Assembly (NCBI RefSeq): GCF_012034385.1
Contig: NZ_JAAVJB010000025.1
Span: forward strand, 1-37,850
From: Streptomyces spiramenti
GTDB lineage: Bacteria; Actinomycetota; Actinomycetes; Streptomycetales; Streptomycetaceae
Reading direction: 5' to 3'
DNA: 37,850 nt
Part shown: positions 9,377-17,894 of the stretch, piece by piece
How positions within the stretch are numbered: the first letter of the stretch is position 1
Layout: each line of letters starts with the position of its first letter
The notes under the pieces: model-generated
Databases searched by the model: none
Seen by the model: the letters and a program-made list of their open reading frames with translations, nothing else
What the model was told of the DNA's origin: nothing
Translations under genes and position numbers: made by a program

Positions 9377-11686
9377 ATGGCGACTTTTCTCTACAAACTG
9401 GGACGCGCGTCGTTCCTCAAGAGGCGCCTCGTAGCCCTGCTGTGGGTGCTGCTGCTCGGTGCCACCGGCCTCGTCGCCGCCACCAACGCGAGCCAGCCGT
9501 CCAACGAGATATCGATGCCGGGCACCGAGGCCCAGGAGGCGTTCGACCTCCTCTCCGAGCGCTACCCCGGCATGGGGGTGGACGGGGCGACCGCCCGGGT
9601 CGTCTTCCGCGCCGACGACGGCACAATGGAGGACGCGGCCAACCAGGAGGCCGTGGCGGGCGTGCTCGGTGAGCTCGAACAGAGCTCGGACGAGGTCGCC
9701 TCCGTCACCGACCCCTTCGAGGTCGGGGCGGTCAGCCAGGACGGCAGCACCGCCTACACCCAGGTCTCCTACCTCGTCAGCGGCTTCGAGCTCGACGACG
9801 CGGACCGGGAGGCGCTGGAGGCCGCGGCCGAGACCGGCCGGGACGCGGGACTGACCGTCGAGATCGGCGGTGACGCCCTCTTCGAGGTGCCCGCCACCGG
9901 CATCGCCGAGGTCATCGGCATCGCCGTCGCCGCCGTGGTCCTGATCGTCACCCTCGGCTCGCTGGTCGCCGCCGGGCTTCCCCTGATCACCGCACTCGTC
10001 GGCGTCGGCATCTCGGTGCTCGCCATCACCGTGCTCAGCGGCCCGCTGGAGCTGGACACCACCACCCCCATCCTGGCGATGATGCTGGGACTCGCGGTGG
10101 GCATCGACTACGCCCTGTTCATCGTCTCCCGATACCGTGCCGAGCTCGACGAGGGCCACACCAAGGTGGAGGCGGTCGGCCGGGCCTCCGGCACCGCGGG
10201 CTCCGCGGTCGTCTTCGCGGGTCTCACCGTCATCATCGCGATGGCCGGCCTCGCCGTCGTCAACATCCCGATCCTGACCAAGATGGGCTTCGCCGCCGCC
10301 GGTGCGGTCGCGGTCGCGGTCCTCGTCGCCGTCACCCTCATCCCCGCGGTCCTCGGCTTCGCCGGTGACAAGGTCCGCGGCGGTCGCCGCAAGGCGGTCG
10401 AGGGCGACAAGGCCGACAAGAACGGGGACACCCCGGCCACGGACGGCGACACCGCCGCCACCGGGGCCGGGGCCTCGGCCGAACGCCCCAACATGGGCAC
10501 CCGCTGGGCCCGGCAGGTCATCCGCCGCCCCATCGCCGTCCTGATCGCCGGTGTGGTCGGCCTCGGCGTCATCGCCATCCCGGCGAGCCAGCTGGAGCTC
10601 AACCTCCCGGACGAGGGCTCCTCCGCCCCCTCCACCACCCAGCGCCAGGCCTACGACATGCTGGCCGAGTCCTTCGGCCCCGGGTTCAACGGCCCCCTGC
10701 TGGTCGTCCTCGACGGTGAGGGTGGCGGCGACGCCATGGCCGCGGCGGAGCAGCTCACCGAGCGCGCCATGGAACTCGACGAGGTCGTCGCGGTCACCCA
10801 GCCGCAGCCCGACGAGGCCGGGCAGACCGCCCTGCTGACCGTGATCCCCGCCTCCACCCCCTCCAGCTCCGAGACCGAGTCGGTCGTCAACGACATCCGC
10901 GCCCTCGCCGGGGAGCTGGAGCAGGAGACCGGCACGACCCTGGCCGTCACCGGCCAGACCGCCATGGGCATCGACATCTCGCAGAAGCTCGACGACGCCC
11001 TCGTGCCCTACCTCGCGCTCGTCGTCGGCCTGGCCTTCGTGCTCCTCATGGTCGTCTTCCGCTCGCTGCTGGTGCCGCTCAAGGCTGCGCTGGGCTTCCT
11101 GCTGTCGGTCATGGCCGCCCTCGGCGCCGTGGTCGCCGTCTTCCAGTGGGGCTGGCTGGCCGGCCCGCTGGGTGTCGAGACCACCGGGCCCGTGATGAGC
11201 CTGATGCCGATCTTCCTCATCGGCGTCGTCTTCGGTCTCGCCATGGACTACGAGGTCTTCCTCGTCACCCGGATGCGGGAGGCGTACGTCCACGGAGCCA
11301 CACCTGACGAGGCCATCGTCACCGGCTTCCGCTACGGCGCCAGGGTCGTCACCGCAGCCGCGATCATCATGATCAGCGTCTTCGCCGGCTTCGTCAGCGC
11401 CACGGAGCCCATGATCAAGATGATCGGTTTCGGCCTCGCCGTCGCAGTGCTCTTCGACGCCTTCGTCGTCCGTATGGCGATCGTGCCCGCCCTGCTGGCG
11501 CTTCTGGGCCGCTCCGCCTGGTGGCTCCCCGCCTGGCTGGACCGCGTCCTGCCCAACGTCGACGTCGAGGGCGAGCGGCTCACCGCCGCCTCGCCGGCGC
11601 CGACGGCGGAGCCGGACAGCGCCTCCCCGACGGAGCCGGGCACCGAGGAGCCCGTCCGGGAGGAGCCCGTCGACCAGCGCCGTTGA
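9377..11686 (+). CDS. MMPL-family RND transporter
   Basis: 769-residue inner-membrane protein with the two-fold MMPL/RND plan. Each half has one TM helix, an extracytoplasmic loop, then a block of about five TM helices: loops at about residues 40-170 and 405-535, TM blocks at about 175-335 and 540-725. The paired proton-relay motifs are present: GLAVGIDYALFIVSRYR in the first half and GLAMDYEVFLVTRMREAY in the second. A charged cytoplasmic linker (about 336-375) separates the halves, and the C-terminal tail is acidic and Pro-rich. Family members export lipids or hydrophobic compounds. The preceding TetR gene probably controls it. AGGAG lies at 9360-9364, slightly far from ATG 9377. Confidence 0.93.
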   Translation: MATFLYKLGRASFLKRRLVALLWVLLLGATGLVAATNASQPSNEISMPGTEAQEAFDLLSERYPGMGVDGATARVVFRADDGTMEDAANQEAVAGVLGELEQSSDEVASVTDPFEVGAVSQDGSTAYTQVSYLVSGFELDDADREALEAAAETGRDAGLTVEIGGDALFEVPATGIAEVIGIAVAAVVLIVTLGSLVAAGLPLITALVGVGISVLAITVLSGPLELDTTTPILAMMLGLAVGIDYALFIVSRYRAELDEGHTKVEAVGRASGTAGSAVVFAGLTVIIAMAGLAVVNIPILTKMGFAAAGAVAVAVLVAVTLIPAVLGFAGDKVRGGRRKAVEGDKADKNGDTPATDGDTAATGAGASAERPNMGTRWARQVIRRPIAVLIAGVVGLGVIAIPASQLELNLPDEGSSAPSTTQRQAYDMLAESFGPGFNGPLLVVLDGEGGGDAMAAAEQLTERAMELDEVVAVTQPQPDEAGQTALLTVIPASTPSSSETESVVNDIRALAGELEQETGTTLAVTGQTAMGIDISQKLDDALVPYLALVVGLAFVLLMVVFRSLLVPLKAALGFLLSVMAALGAVVAVFQWGWLAGPLGVETTGPVMSLMPIFLIGVVFGLAMDYEVFLVTRMREAYVHGATPDEAIVTGFRYGARVVTAAAIIMISVFAGFVSATEPMIKMIGFGLAVAVLFDAFVVRMAIVPALLALLGRSAWWLPAWLDRVLPNVDVEGERLTAASPAPTAEPDSASPTEPGTEEPVREEPVDQRR

Positions 11687-11701
11687 CCCACCGAGCACAC
11701 C

Positions 11702-11740
11702 CCCGCCCCCGGGACGCACCCACCGCGTCCCGGGGGCGGG
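11702..11740. terminator. Hairpin terminator after the MMPL gene
   Basis: Perfect 16-bp stem (11702-11717 / 11725-11740) with a 7-base loop, 15 bases after the MMPL stop codon. The stem reads CCCGCCCCCGGGACGC on the left. Confidence 0.78.
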
Positions 11741-11785
11741 CGCGTCCGGCCCCCACCGGTCACAATGGCACCGGGAGGCGTCGAG

Positions 11786-12673
11786 ATGACCGCACCGCAC
11801 CAGGACCCCACGACACCGGGCCGCCGCACCGCCCCGCCCGTCGGGCCGCCCCCGGACGGCCTGCTCTGGGAGTTCTACGGGGACGTCCGCTTCCTGATGT
11901 GGCTCCCCGCCGCGCTGGCGCTGCAGGTCGCGCTGCCCGGTGTCGGCGCGGGCGTCGACGACCACTCGGTGTTCCGCACCGACCCCTGGGGGCGCGCCGA
12001 CCGCTCGGTCCGGTCCGCGCTGCTCTGGGTCTACGGCGGGGAGGAGGCCGCCGCCGAGGGCCGCCGCCTGCGCCGCCTGCACCGCTCCATCAGCGGCACC
12101 ACTCCCGACGGCCACCGCTACCACTCCCTCGACCCCCACCTGTACGGCTGGGTCCACGCCAGTGGCTTCCCGGTGATGCTCCGCGCGCTCACCGTGCTCC
12201 ACGGCCGCACCTGCACCCCGGAGGAACAGGAGGCCCTCTACCGCGAATGGCGCACGGTCGGCGTGCTGCTGGGGCTGCGCGACCGCGACCTCCCCGCCAC
12301 GGCGGCGGAGTTCGCACCCCGCTATCGGGCGTGGCTGCACGAACTGGCCGCCACGCCCGTCGTCTGTGAGCTGACCGACCCCCGCAACACTGTCGGCCCG
12401 CCCGACCACGGACCCCGCCCGGTACGGGTGCCGTTGCGGCTCGCCTGGCCGCTGCTGCGACGCCCCACCGCCCGGTTGCTGGCCTTCCTCACCGTCGGCC
12501 TGATGCCGCCCGAGGCCAGGGCCGCCGTCGGGCTGCCCTGGGACGAGCGGCAGGAGCGCCGGTTGCGCGCCCTGGGCCGGGTGACCGGCACCGTCGTCGC
12601 CCGGCTTCCCGAGCGGCTGCGCTACCTCCCCGACGCCGCGCGTGCCCGGCGAGCCCGCCGGACCACCAGCTGA
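11786..12673 (+). CDS. MpaB-like oxygenase family protein (DUF2236)
   Basis: 295-residue protein of the DUF2236 / MpaB-Lcp superfamily, whose characterised members bind heme b (latex-clearing protein) or cleave prenyl side chains (fungal MpaB). The family pattern is visible: LLWEFYGDVRFLMWLPAALALQ near the N-terminus, the RT-rich segment FRTDPWGRADRSVRSALLWVYGG, RRLRRLHRSISG, then DPHLYGWVHASGFPVMLRA with the conserved W-V-H. I chose ATG 11786 because GGGAGG (11773-11778) is well spaced; ATG 11765 has none. The substrate cannot be inferred from the neighbours. Most bacterial members are uncharacterised. Confidence 0.8.
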   Translation: MTAPHQDPTTPGRRTAPPVGPPPDGLLWEFYGDVRFLMWLPAALALQVALPGVGAGVDDHSVFRTDPWGRADRSVRSALLWVYGGEEAAAEGRRLRRLHRSISGTTPDGHRYHSLDPHLYGWVHASGFPVMLRALTVLHGRTCTPEEQEALYREWRTVGVLLGLRDRDLPATAAEFAPRYRAWLHELAATPVVCELTDPRNTVGPPDHGPRPVRVPLRLAWPLLRRPTARLLAFLTVGLMPPEARAAVGLPWDERQERRLRALGRVTGTVVARLPERLRYLPDAARARRARRTTS

Positions 12674-12860
12674 CCGCGACCGTCGCGTACCGCCGATCGC
12701 GCCCCACGGGCCCGGAAGACGCGGTCAAATCCCACGAATGTCCCCGGCTCCTGCCACAATGCTCGGGCACCCGCGCCCCCGCCCCGTCCGGCCCCGCCTC
12801 GCCGCGGCCGGGCCCGCGGAGGGCGGCCACCGCACCGAAGGAGACAGGGGCCCTATCCCC

Positions 12861-15335
12861 GTGAACCGCGTGACCAACTCCGTGGCAGACCGCTCGATCG
12901 AAACCCGGATCGCCGACGAACTGGGTGTCCGGGAGGGGCAGGTGACAGCCGCAGTCGGACTCCTCGACGGCGGGGCCACGGTGCCGTTCGTCGCCCGCTA
13001 CCGCAAGGAGGTGACGGGGGCCCTCGACGACAGTCAGCTCCGCACCTTGGAGGAACGCCTCCGCTACCTGCGGGAGTTCGAGGAACGCCGCGACGCTGTC
13101 CTGGAGTCGGTGCGCTCCCAGGGCAAGCTGACCGAGGAACTGGAGGCCGACATCCGCGCCGCTGGGACCAAGGCGCGGTTGGAGGACATCTACCTCCCCT
13201 ACAAGCCCAAGCGGCGGACCAAGGCGCAGATCGCCCGCGAGGCGGGGCTGGAACCGCTGGCGGACGCGCTGCTCGCCGACCCGACCGTCGACCCGGCCGC
13301 CGCCGCCGCGGGCTACGTGGACGCCGAACGCGGCGTGGACAGCTCCGACGCGGCGCTCGCGGGCGCCCGTGCCGTCCTCACCGAGCGCTTCGGCGAGGAC
13401 GCCGACCTGGTCGGCGAACTGCGCGAGCGCATCTGGGAGAAGGGCCGCCTGACCTCGCGGGTCCGGGAGGGCCGGGAGACGGAGGGCGCCAAGTTCTCCG
13501 ACTACTTCGACTGGTCCGAGCCGTTGGCCGCCATGCCCTCCCACCGTGCCCTGGCGATGTTCCGCGGCGAGAAGGAGGAGTTCCTGGAGGTCGCGCTCGC
13601 CCCCGAGGAGGCCGATGCCGCGAGCGAGGGGCCCTCCGCGTACGAGCGGGCCGTCGCCCACCGGTTCGGCGTCGCCGACCGCGGCCGTCCCGCCGACGCC
13701 TGGCTGCTGGAGACGGTCCGCTGGGCGTGGCGAACCAGGCTGCTGGTCCACCTCACCCTCGACCTCCGCACCCGGCTGCGCACCGCCGCCGAGGACGGCG
13801 CCGTGGGCGTCTTCGCGACCAACCTCCGCGACCTGCTGCTCGCGGCCCCCGCCGGCACCCGCGCCACCATGGGTCTGGACCCGGGGCTGCGCACCGGCGT
13901 CAAGGTCGCCGTCGTGGACGCCACCGGCAAGGTCGCGGCCACCGACACCGTCTACCCCCACGCCCCCCAGCGGAAGTGGGACGCCGCGCTGGAGCGGCTG
14001 GCGCGGCTCGCGGCGGAGCACCGCGTCGAGCTGATCGCCGTGGGCAACGGAACCGCGTCCCGCGAGACCGACAAGCTGGCGGGCGAGGTGATCGCGGCGC
14101 TGCCCGACCTGAAGCTCACCAAGGCGCTGGTCTCCGAGGCCGGCGCCTCCGTCTACTCCGCTTCCGCCTACGCCTCCAAGGAACTTCCGGAGCTCGACGT
14201 CTCGCTGCGCGGCGCGGTCTCCATCGCCCGCCGCCTCCAGGACCCGCTGGCCGAGCTGGTGAAGATCGACCCCAAGTCCATCGGCGTGGGCCAGTACCAG
14301 CACGACCTCGCCGAGGTGAAGCTCTCCCGTTCGCTGGACGCGGTGGTGGAGGACTGCGTCAACGGTGTCGGGGTGGACGTCAACACCGCCTCGGTGCCGC
14401 TGCTCGCCCGGGTCTCCGGGGTGTCCGCCACGGTCGCGGAGAACATCGTCGCCCACCGCGACGCCAACGGTCCGTTCCGCAGCCGCCGTGCGCTGAAGGA
14501 CGTCCCCCGGCTCGGCCCGAAGGCGTTCGAGCAGTGCGCCGGCTTCCTGCGGGTGCGCGACGGCGAGGACCCGCTCGACGCGTCCAGTGTCCACCCGGAG
14601 TCCTACCCGGTGGTCCGCCGCATGGCGACCACCACCGGCACCCCTGTCCCCGAGCTCATCGGCAACACCGCGCTGCTGCGCTCGCTGCGCGCGGAGGACT
14701 ACGCGGACGAGGCGTTCGGACTGCCGACGGTGACCGACATCCTCGGCGAGCTGGAGAAGCCGGGGCGCGACCCGCGTCCGGCGTTCCGCGCCGCGCGGTT
14801 CAAGGACGGCGTGGAGAAGATCGGCGACCTGACGGCCGGCATGATCCTGGAGGGAGTCGTCTCGAACGTCGCCGCCTTCGGGGCCTTCGTCGACGTCGGT
14901 GTCCACCAGGACGGGCTGGTGCACGTCTCCGCCATGTCGGACAGGTTCGTCTCCGACCCCCGCGAGATCGTCAAGCCGGGCGACATCGTCCGCGTCAAGG
15001 TCCTGGACGTCGACGTCCCCCGCAAGCGGATCTCGCTGACGCTCCGGCTGGAGGACGCCACTGCCGCCCGCGGGGGTGAGGGCGGCGGAGAGGCCGCCGT
15101 GGGGCGCGGCGGTGACGGCGGCGCGCCGCGCCAGCGGGATCGCCGCGGTGGTCGAGGCGAGGGCCGCGGTGGTTCGCGGAACGGCCAGGACGGAGGCCGT
15201 GACGGTCGCCGGGGCGGCCGGGCCGGGCAGGGCGGCCAGAGCGGCGACGGCCGCCGGCGCAACGACCAGCCCGCCAACAGTGCGATGGCGGACGCGCTGC
15301 GCAGGGCCGGCCTGACGGGGAAGCCGCGCCGCTGA
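12861..15335 (+). CDS. tex: Tex family transcription accessory protein (S1 RNA-binding)
   Basis: 824-residue nucleic-acid-binding protein. Domain order is as in other Tex proteins: an N-terminal Tex helical region (VPFVARYRKEVTGALDD, YLPYKPKRRTKAQIA), a YqgF/RNase H-like domain (MGLDPGLRTGVKVAVVD), double helix-hairpin-helix (NTASVPLLARVSGVS, FRSRRALKDVPRLGPKAFEQ), and a C-terminal S1 domain (GMILEGVVSNVAAFGAFVDVGVHQDGLVHVS). After the S1 domain there is a tail of about 90 residues dominated by Gly and Arg, beyond the E. coli/Pseudomonas form. The start is uncertain: GTG 12861, 12870 or 12882; GAAGGAGA lies about 20 bases upstream, too far for a clear choice. Confidence 0.92.
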   Translation: MNRVTNSVADRSIETRIADELGVREGQVTAAVGLLDGGATVPFVARYRKEVTGALDDSQLRTLEERLRYLREFEERRDAVLESVRSQGKLTEELEADIRAAGTKARLEDIYLPYKPKRRTKAQIAREAGLEPLADALLADPTVDPAAAAAGYVDAERGVDSSDAALAGARAVLTERFGEDADLVGELRERIWEKGRLTSRVREGRETEGAKFSDYFDWSEPLAAMPSHRALAMFRGEKEEFLEVALAPEEADAASEGPSAYERAVAHRFGVADRGRPADAWLLETVRWAWRTRLLVHLTLDLRTRLRTAAEDGAVGVFATNLRDLLLAAPAGTRATMGLDPGLRTGVKVAVVDATGKVAATDTVYPHAPQRKWDAALERLARLAAEHRVELIAVGNGTASRETDKLAGEVIAALPDLKLTKALVSEAGASVYSASAYASKELPELDVSLRGAVSIARRLQDPLAELVKIDPKSIGVGQYQHDLAEVKLSRSLDAVVEDCVNGVGVDVNTASVPLLARVSGVSATVAENIVAHRDANGPFRSRRALKDVPRLGPKAFEQCAGFLRVRDGEDPLDASSVHPESYPVVRRMATTTGTPVPELIGNTALLRSLRAEDYADEAFGLPTVTDILGELEKPGRDPRPAFRAARFKDGVEKIGDLTAGMILEGVVSNVAAFGAFVDVGVHQDGLVHVSAMSDRFVSDPREIVKPGDIVRVKVLDVDVPRKRISLTLRLEDATAARGGEGGGEAAVGRGGDGGAPRQRDRRGGRGEGRGGSRNGQDGGRDGRRGGRAGQGGQSGDGRRRNDQPANSAMADALRRAGLTGKPRR

Positions 15336-15402
15336 CACCGGCGGCAACCCCTCCCGGCCTGGGCTTCGACCCGACCGACCCCTTGACAGGCCCGCACCGA
15401 AC

Positions 15403-15439
15403 CGCGCCGGGCCCGGGCATTCGTCCCGGGCCCGGCGCG
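15403..15439. terminator. Hairpin terminator after tex
   Basis: Perfect 15-bp stem CGCGCCGGGCCCGGG (15403-15417) / CCCGGGCCCGGCGCG (15425-15439), 7-base loop, followed by TTCGTGTGT. It separates tex from the desaturase promoter. Confidence 0.78.
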
Positions 15440-15475
15440 TTCGTGTGTGACGCGGGTCGCACCGGGAGCCGGAGC

Positions 15476-15526
15476 TTGCCTGACTCGCGGGTAACAACCT
15501 ACGGTGGCGTAACCTACGGCATCGTA
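15476..15526 (+). promoter_or_regulatory. Desaturase promoter with tandem operator-like repeats
   Basis: Probable -35 TTGCCT (15476-15481) and -10 TACGGT (15500-15505), spacer 18. Over and after the -10 lie two copies of the inverted repeat TACGGnnnCGTA (15500-15511 and 15515-15526), each part of an AACCTACGG direct repeat with a 15-bp period (15496-15504, 15511-15519). The placement fits a lipid-responsive repressor of desaturation. The regulator is not in the window as far as I can tell. Confidence 0.65.
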
Positions 15527-15563
15527 AGTAGTTCGCCTAAACATCTTCTCGGCTGGAGCGCCC

Positions 15564-16541
15564 GTGACGATCACCCCCGCCCACCCCGCCAGTTCGGACC
15601 AGTGGACCGACGCCCGGCTGCTCTACGCGCTGGAAGAGGTCGTGGAGCGGGAGATCAACCGGCACCTGAAGGTCGCCAAGGACTGGATGCCGCACGAGTA
15701 CGTGCCGTGGAGCGACGGGCGGAACTTCGACGGCGTCCTGGGCGGCGAGGCGTGGGACCCGGAGCAGTCGAAGGTCACCGAGATCGGCCGCATCGCGCTG
15801 GTCGTCAACCTGCTGACCGAGGACAACCTCCCGAGCTACCACCACGAGATCGCCACCCTCTTCGGCCGTGACGGCGCCTGGGGCACCTGGGTGCACCGGT
15901 GGACCGCCGAGGAGGGCAGGCACGGCATCGTCATGCGCGACTACCTGCTGACCACCCGCGCCGTGGACCCGGTCAAGCTGGAGCAGTTCCGGATGGCGCA
16001 CATGTCGGAGGGGTTCGAGTCCGACAACTCGCACTCGATGCTCCACTCCGTCGCGTACGTCGCGTTCCAGGAGCTCGCCACCCGTATCTCCCACCGGAAC
16101 ACCGGCCACCAGTCCGGCGACCCGCTCTGCGACCGGATGCTGGCGCGCATCGCGACCGACGAGAACCTGCACATGGTCTTCTACCGCAACCTGCTGAAGG
16201 CCGCCTTCGAGATGGCGCCCGACCAGACCATGTCCGCGGTGCGTGACGTCGTCGTGCAGTTCCGGATGCCCGGTCACGGCATGCCCGGCTTCGAGCGCGC
16301 CGCAGCCCAGATGGCCATCGGCGGTATCTACAACATGCGCATCCACCACGACGACGTGCTGCAGCCGGTCCTCCGCTACCTGCGCGTGCTCGACATCGAC
16401 GGCCTGGGTCCCGAGGGGCTGAAGGCCCAGGAGGAGCTCGGGCTGTTCATGGCCGGTCTGGACAGCGAGGCGGCCAAGCTCGACGAGAAGCTTGAGGCGC
16501 GTCGTGCCCGCATCGCCGCGCGCAAGGCCGCGGCCGGCTGA
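15564..16541 (+). CDS. Acyl-[ACP] desaturase (soluble di-iron, type 2 fatty acid desaturase)
   Basis: 325-residue soluble desaturase of the plant stearoyl-ACP desaturase superfamily. It would introduce a cis double bond into acyl-ACP, giving unsaturated membrane fatty acids. The di-iron ligand pattern is visible: Glu86 in TEDNLPSYHHE, EEGRH at 116-120, Glu170 in AFQELAT, and DENLH at 199-203. All belong to the four-helix core, and the length is close to actinobacterial DesA proteins. GTG 15564 (reading VTITPAHP) was chosen because conservation begins there and GGAG lies at 15554-15557. Monocistronic: terminators lie on both sides. Confidence 0.9.
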   Translation: MTITPAHPASSDQWTDARLLYALEEVVEREINRHLKVAKDWMPHEYVPWSDGRNFDGVLGGEAWDPEQSKVTEIGRIALVVNLLTEDNLPSYHHEIATLFGRDGAWGTWVHRWTAEEGRHGIVMRDYLLTTRAVDPVKLEQFRMAHMSEGFESDNSHSMLHSVAYVAFQELATRISHRNTGHQSGDPLCDRMLARIATDENLHMVFYRNLLKAAFEMAPDQTMSAVRDVVVQFRMPGHGMPGFERAAAQMAIGGIYNMRIHHDDVLQPVLRYLRVLDIDGLGPEGLKAQEELGLFMAGLDSEAAKLDEKLEARRARIAARKAAAG

Positions 16542-16596
16542 GACGGTCGCCCACGGCCGGACCGGCGGGAGCCCGTGCCCGGTCGCACGGCCATGT

Positions 16597-16644
16597 CCCG
16601 ACAGGTGTGGGGCGGCGCGAACGCGCCGCCCCACACCTGTCGGG
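16597..16644. terminator. Bidirectional hairpin terminator between convergent genes
   Basis: A perfect 23-bp inverted repeat: 16597-16619 (starting CCCGACAGGTGTGGGGCGG) and 16622-16644, separated only by AA. It lies 55 bases after the desaturase stop and between two convergent genes, so it can terminate from both sides. There is no U-tract. It is unusually long and perfect. Confidence 0.8.
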
Positions 16645-16934
16645 GTGCCCGCCGCGGGGAACCTTCTCCGCTCGGCGCTACAGCGCGCGGCTCAGAGTCC
16701 GGTGCACCGCACTTCCGCTGTCATGGCGGGGGCCAGGAGGGGGCGGCCACGGAGAGCCGGTCCCCGCCGCGGGCGGAGGCCGTCCTCGCGCCTGCGGGCC
16801 GAAGGAGGCGACGGGTGACCGGCCCCATCAGGCGCGACCTTCCGTTCGACCGGCGCTGCCTGGGCGGCGGCCCGGACACCGTCGGGAACGGACGCCGCCG
16901 GTGGAGCTGGTTCCTCGGACGGGGACGGGCGGGG
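16645..16934. other. Intergenic region without a convincing gene
   Basis: 290 bases between the long hairpin and the SCO6745-family stop codon. The only signal is a good ribosome-site-like GAAGGAGGCGACG before a GTG at 16815, but the frame that follows (VTGPIRRDLPFDRR...) runs on antisense through the next gene with no recognisable family. I see no RNA gene. Confidence 0.5.
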
Positions 16935-17792
16935 TCAGCCCATCACTTCGGAGGGGAAGGCGCCCGCCTTGGCGGCCGTCAGGGCGAAACCGGCCGCCAG
17001 ATCGGTGAGGCGGGCGACGTCGTCGGCCCCGAGGGTCTCGTAGGGCGCGCGGTCGAGGCGGTCGGTCTCGTTCTCGATCGCCTTGCGGAGGGCGACGCCG
17101 TCCTCGGTCAGCCGGCCGTCGGCGGCGAGCAGCCCGCGGTCCCGGAGCCTGCCCTGGGCGGCGTTCCACTCCTGCTCGCTCCAGCCGCGGGTCTCCCGCA
17201 GCCAGGCGGGGTGCTGTCCGTGGCCGCTGGCGGCGTGGCTGATCATGGCCTCGGCCGGGTCCAGTCCCTCCCGCAGCAGAACCGCGACATGGCCGTCGCC
17301 CCGGTGCTCGCGCAGCAGGGTGGCGGCGTGCCACAACCGCAGGTGCGGGTCGTGCGGGATCGCCAGGTCCGCGTTGGCGGCGTACAGGGGGCGCCCGTGG
17401 GGCCGGCATCCGGTCGCGGCACGCAGCGCCAGCTCGGCCGCCTCGGCCATCTGCGGCGACTCGACGGCCCGGTCGCCCAGCAGGCGGCGCAGGACACCGT
17501 CGGCCGCGCGGAGTCGCGCCTCGATGACGGCGTCCGGGCGTGCGCGTTCCCACACGGCGGGCAGGTGGCGGGCGACGAGTCCTGGCCGGAACGAGTAGAA
17601 GACGGCGCTCACGGCGCCCGCGCCCACCCGTCCGAGCGGGGCGGCGCGTGTGGCCAGGTAGGCCGCTGTCTGCTCCCCGATGCCGAGTGCGGCCATCTCC
17701 CGCGGTAGCTCGGGGGAGAAGTAGAGCAGCGAGTGCAGCGGGTTGAGGGCGGCGTGACAGTGTCTGCCGGCGCGGGAAGGCGGGGAGGTCAT
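16935..17792 (-). CDS. SCO6745 family protein (SalK-like)
   Basis: 285-residue protein of the SCO6745/SalK family, common in actinobacteria and often placed near secondary-metabolite or regulatory genes. The molecular function is not established. Visible: an N-terminal segment LNPLHSLLYFSPELPREM typical of the family, a long helical middle, HAATLLREHRGDGHVAVLLREGLDPAEAM, and a C-terminal winged-helix-like part (GWSEQEWNAAQGRLRDRGLL, LTEDGVALRKAIENETDRL). I chose ATG 17792 because GAAAGG is 5 bases upstream; GTG 17801 has none. Overlapping palindromes lie immediately upstream (17804-17822). Convergent with the desaturase gene. Confidence 0.83.
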   Translation of the reverse strand: MTSPPSRAGRHCHAALNPLHSLLYFSPELPREMAALGIGEQTAAYLATRAAPLGRVGAGAVSAVFYSFRPGLVARHLPAVWERARPDAVIEARLRAADGVLRRLLGDRAVESPQMAEAAELALRAATGCRPHGRPLYAANADLAIPHDPHLRLWHAATLLREHRGDGHVAVLLREGLDPAEAMISHAASGHGQHPAWLRETRGWSEQEWNAAQGRLRDRGLLAADGRLTEDGVALRKAIENETDRLDRAPYETLGADDVARLTDLAAGFALTAAKAGAFPSEVMG

Positions 17793-17803
17793 GCCTTTCA
17801 CAT

Positions 17804-17822
17804 TACCGAGCGGTATATACCG
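17804..17822. promoter_or_regulatory. Overlapping palindromes upstream of the SCO6745-family gene
   Basis: Two palindromes share bases: TACCGAGCGGTA (17804-17815, arms TACCG/CGGTA with 2 central bases) and CGGTATATACCG (17811-17822, perfect). The T/A-rich TATATA core stands out from the surrounding GC. They sit 12-30 bases before ATG 17792, where a repressor of the TetR or MarR type would bind; TACCGnnCGGTA is a TetR-like half-site arrangement. Confidence 0.55.
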
Positions 17823-17894
17823 GGGGTAGTCCGTGGGCCCGGTCGGCGGCGTCGAGACCGCCCGGGCCGGTCCTCCTCCGACTCCGTCGCGGGG

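Noticed and set aside
8513..12409. Second very long minus-strand frame across tetR and the MMPL gene
   Set aside because: Shadow of the real plus-strand genes; Asp/Gly/His-rich with no recognisable family.
16815..17708. GTG with a good ribosome site opening a long plus-strand frame
   Set aside because: It runs antisense through the SCO6745-family gene and shows no family similarity; the ribosome-like site is probably chance.
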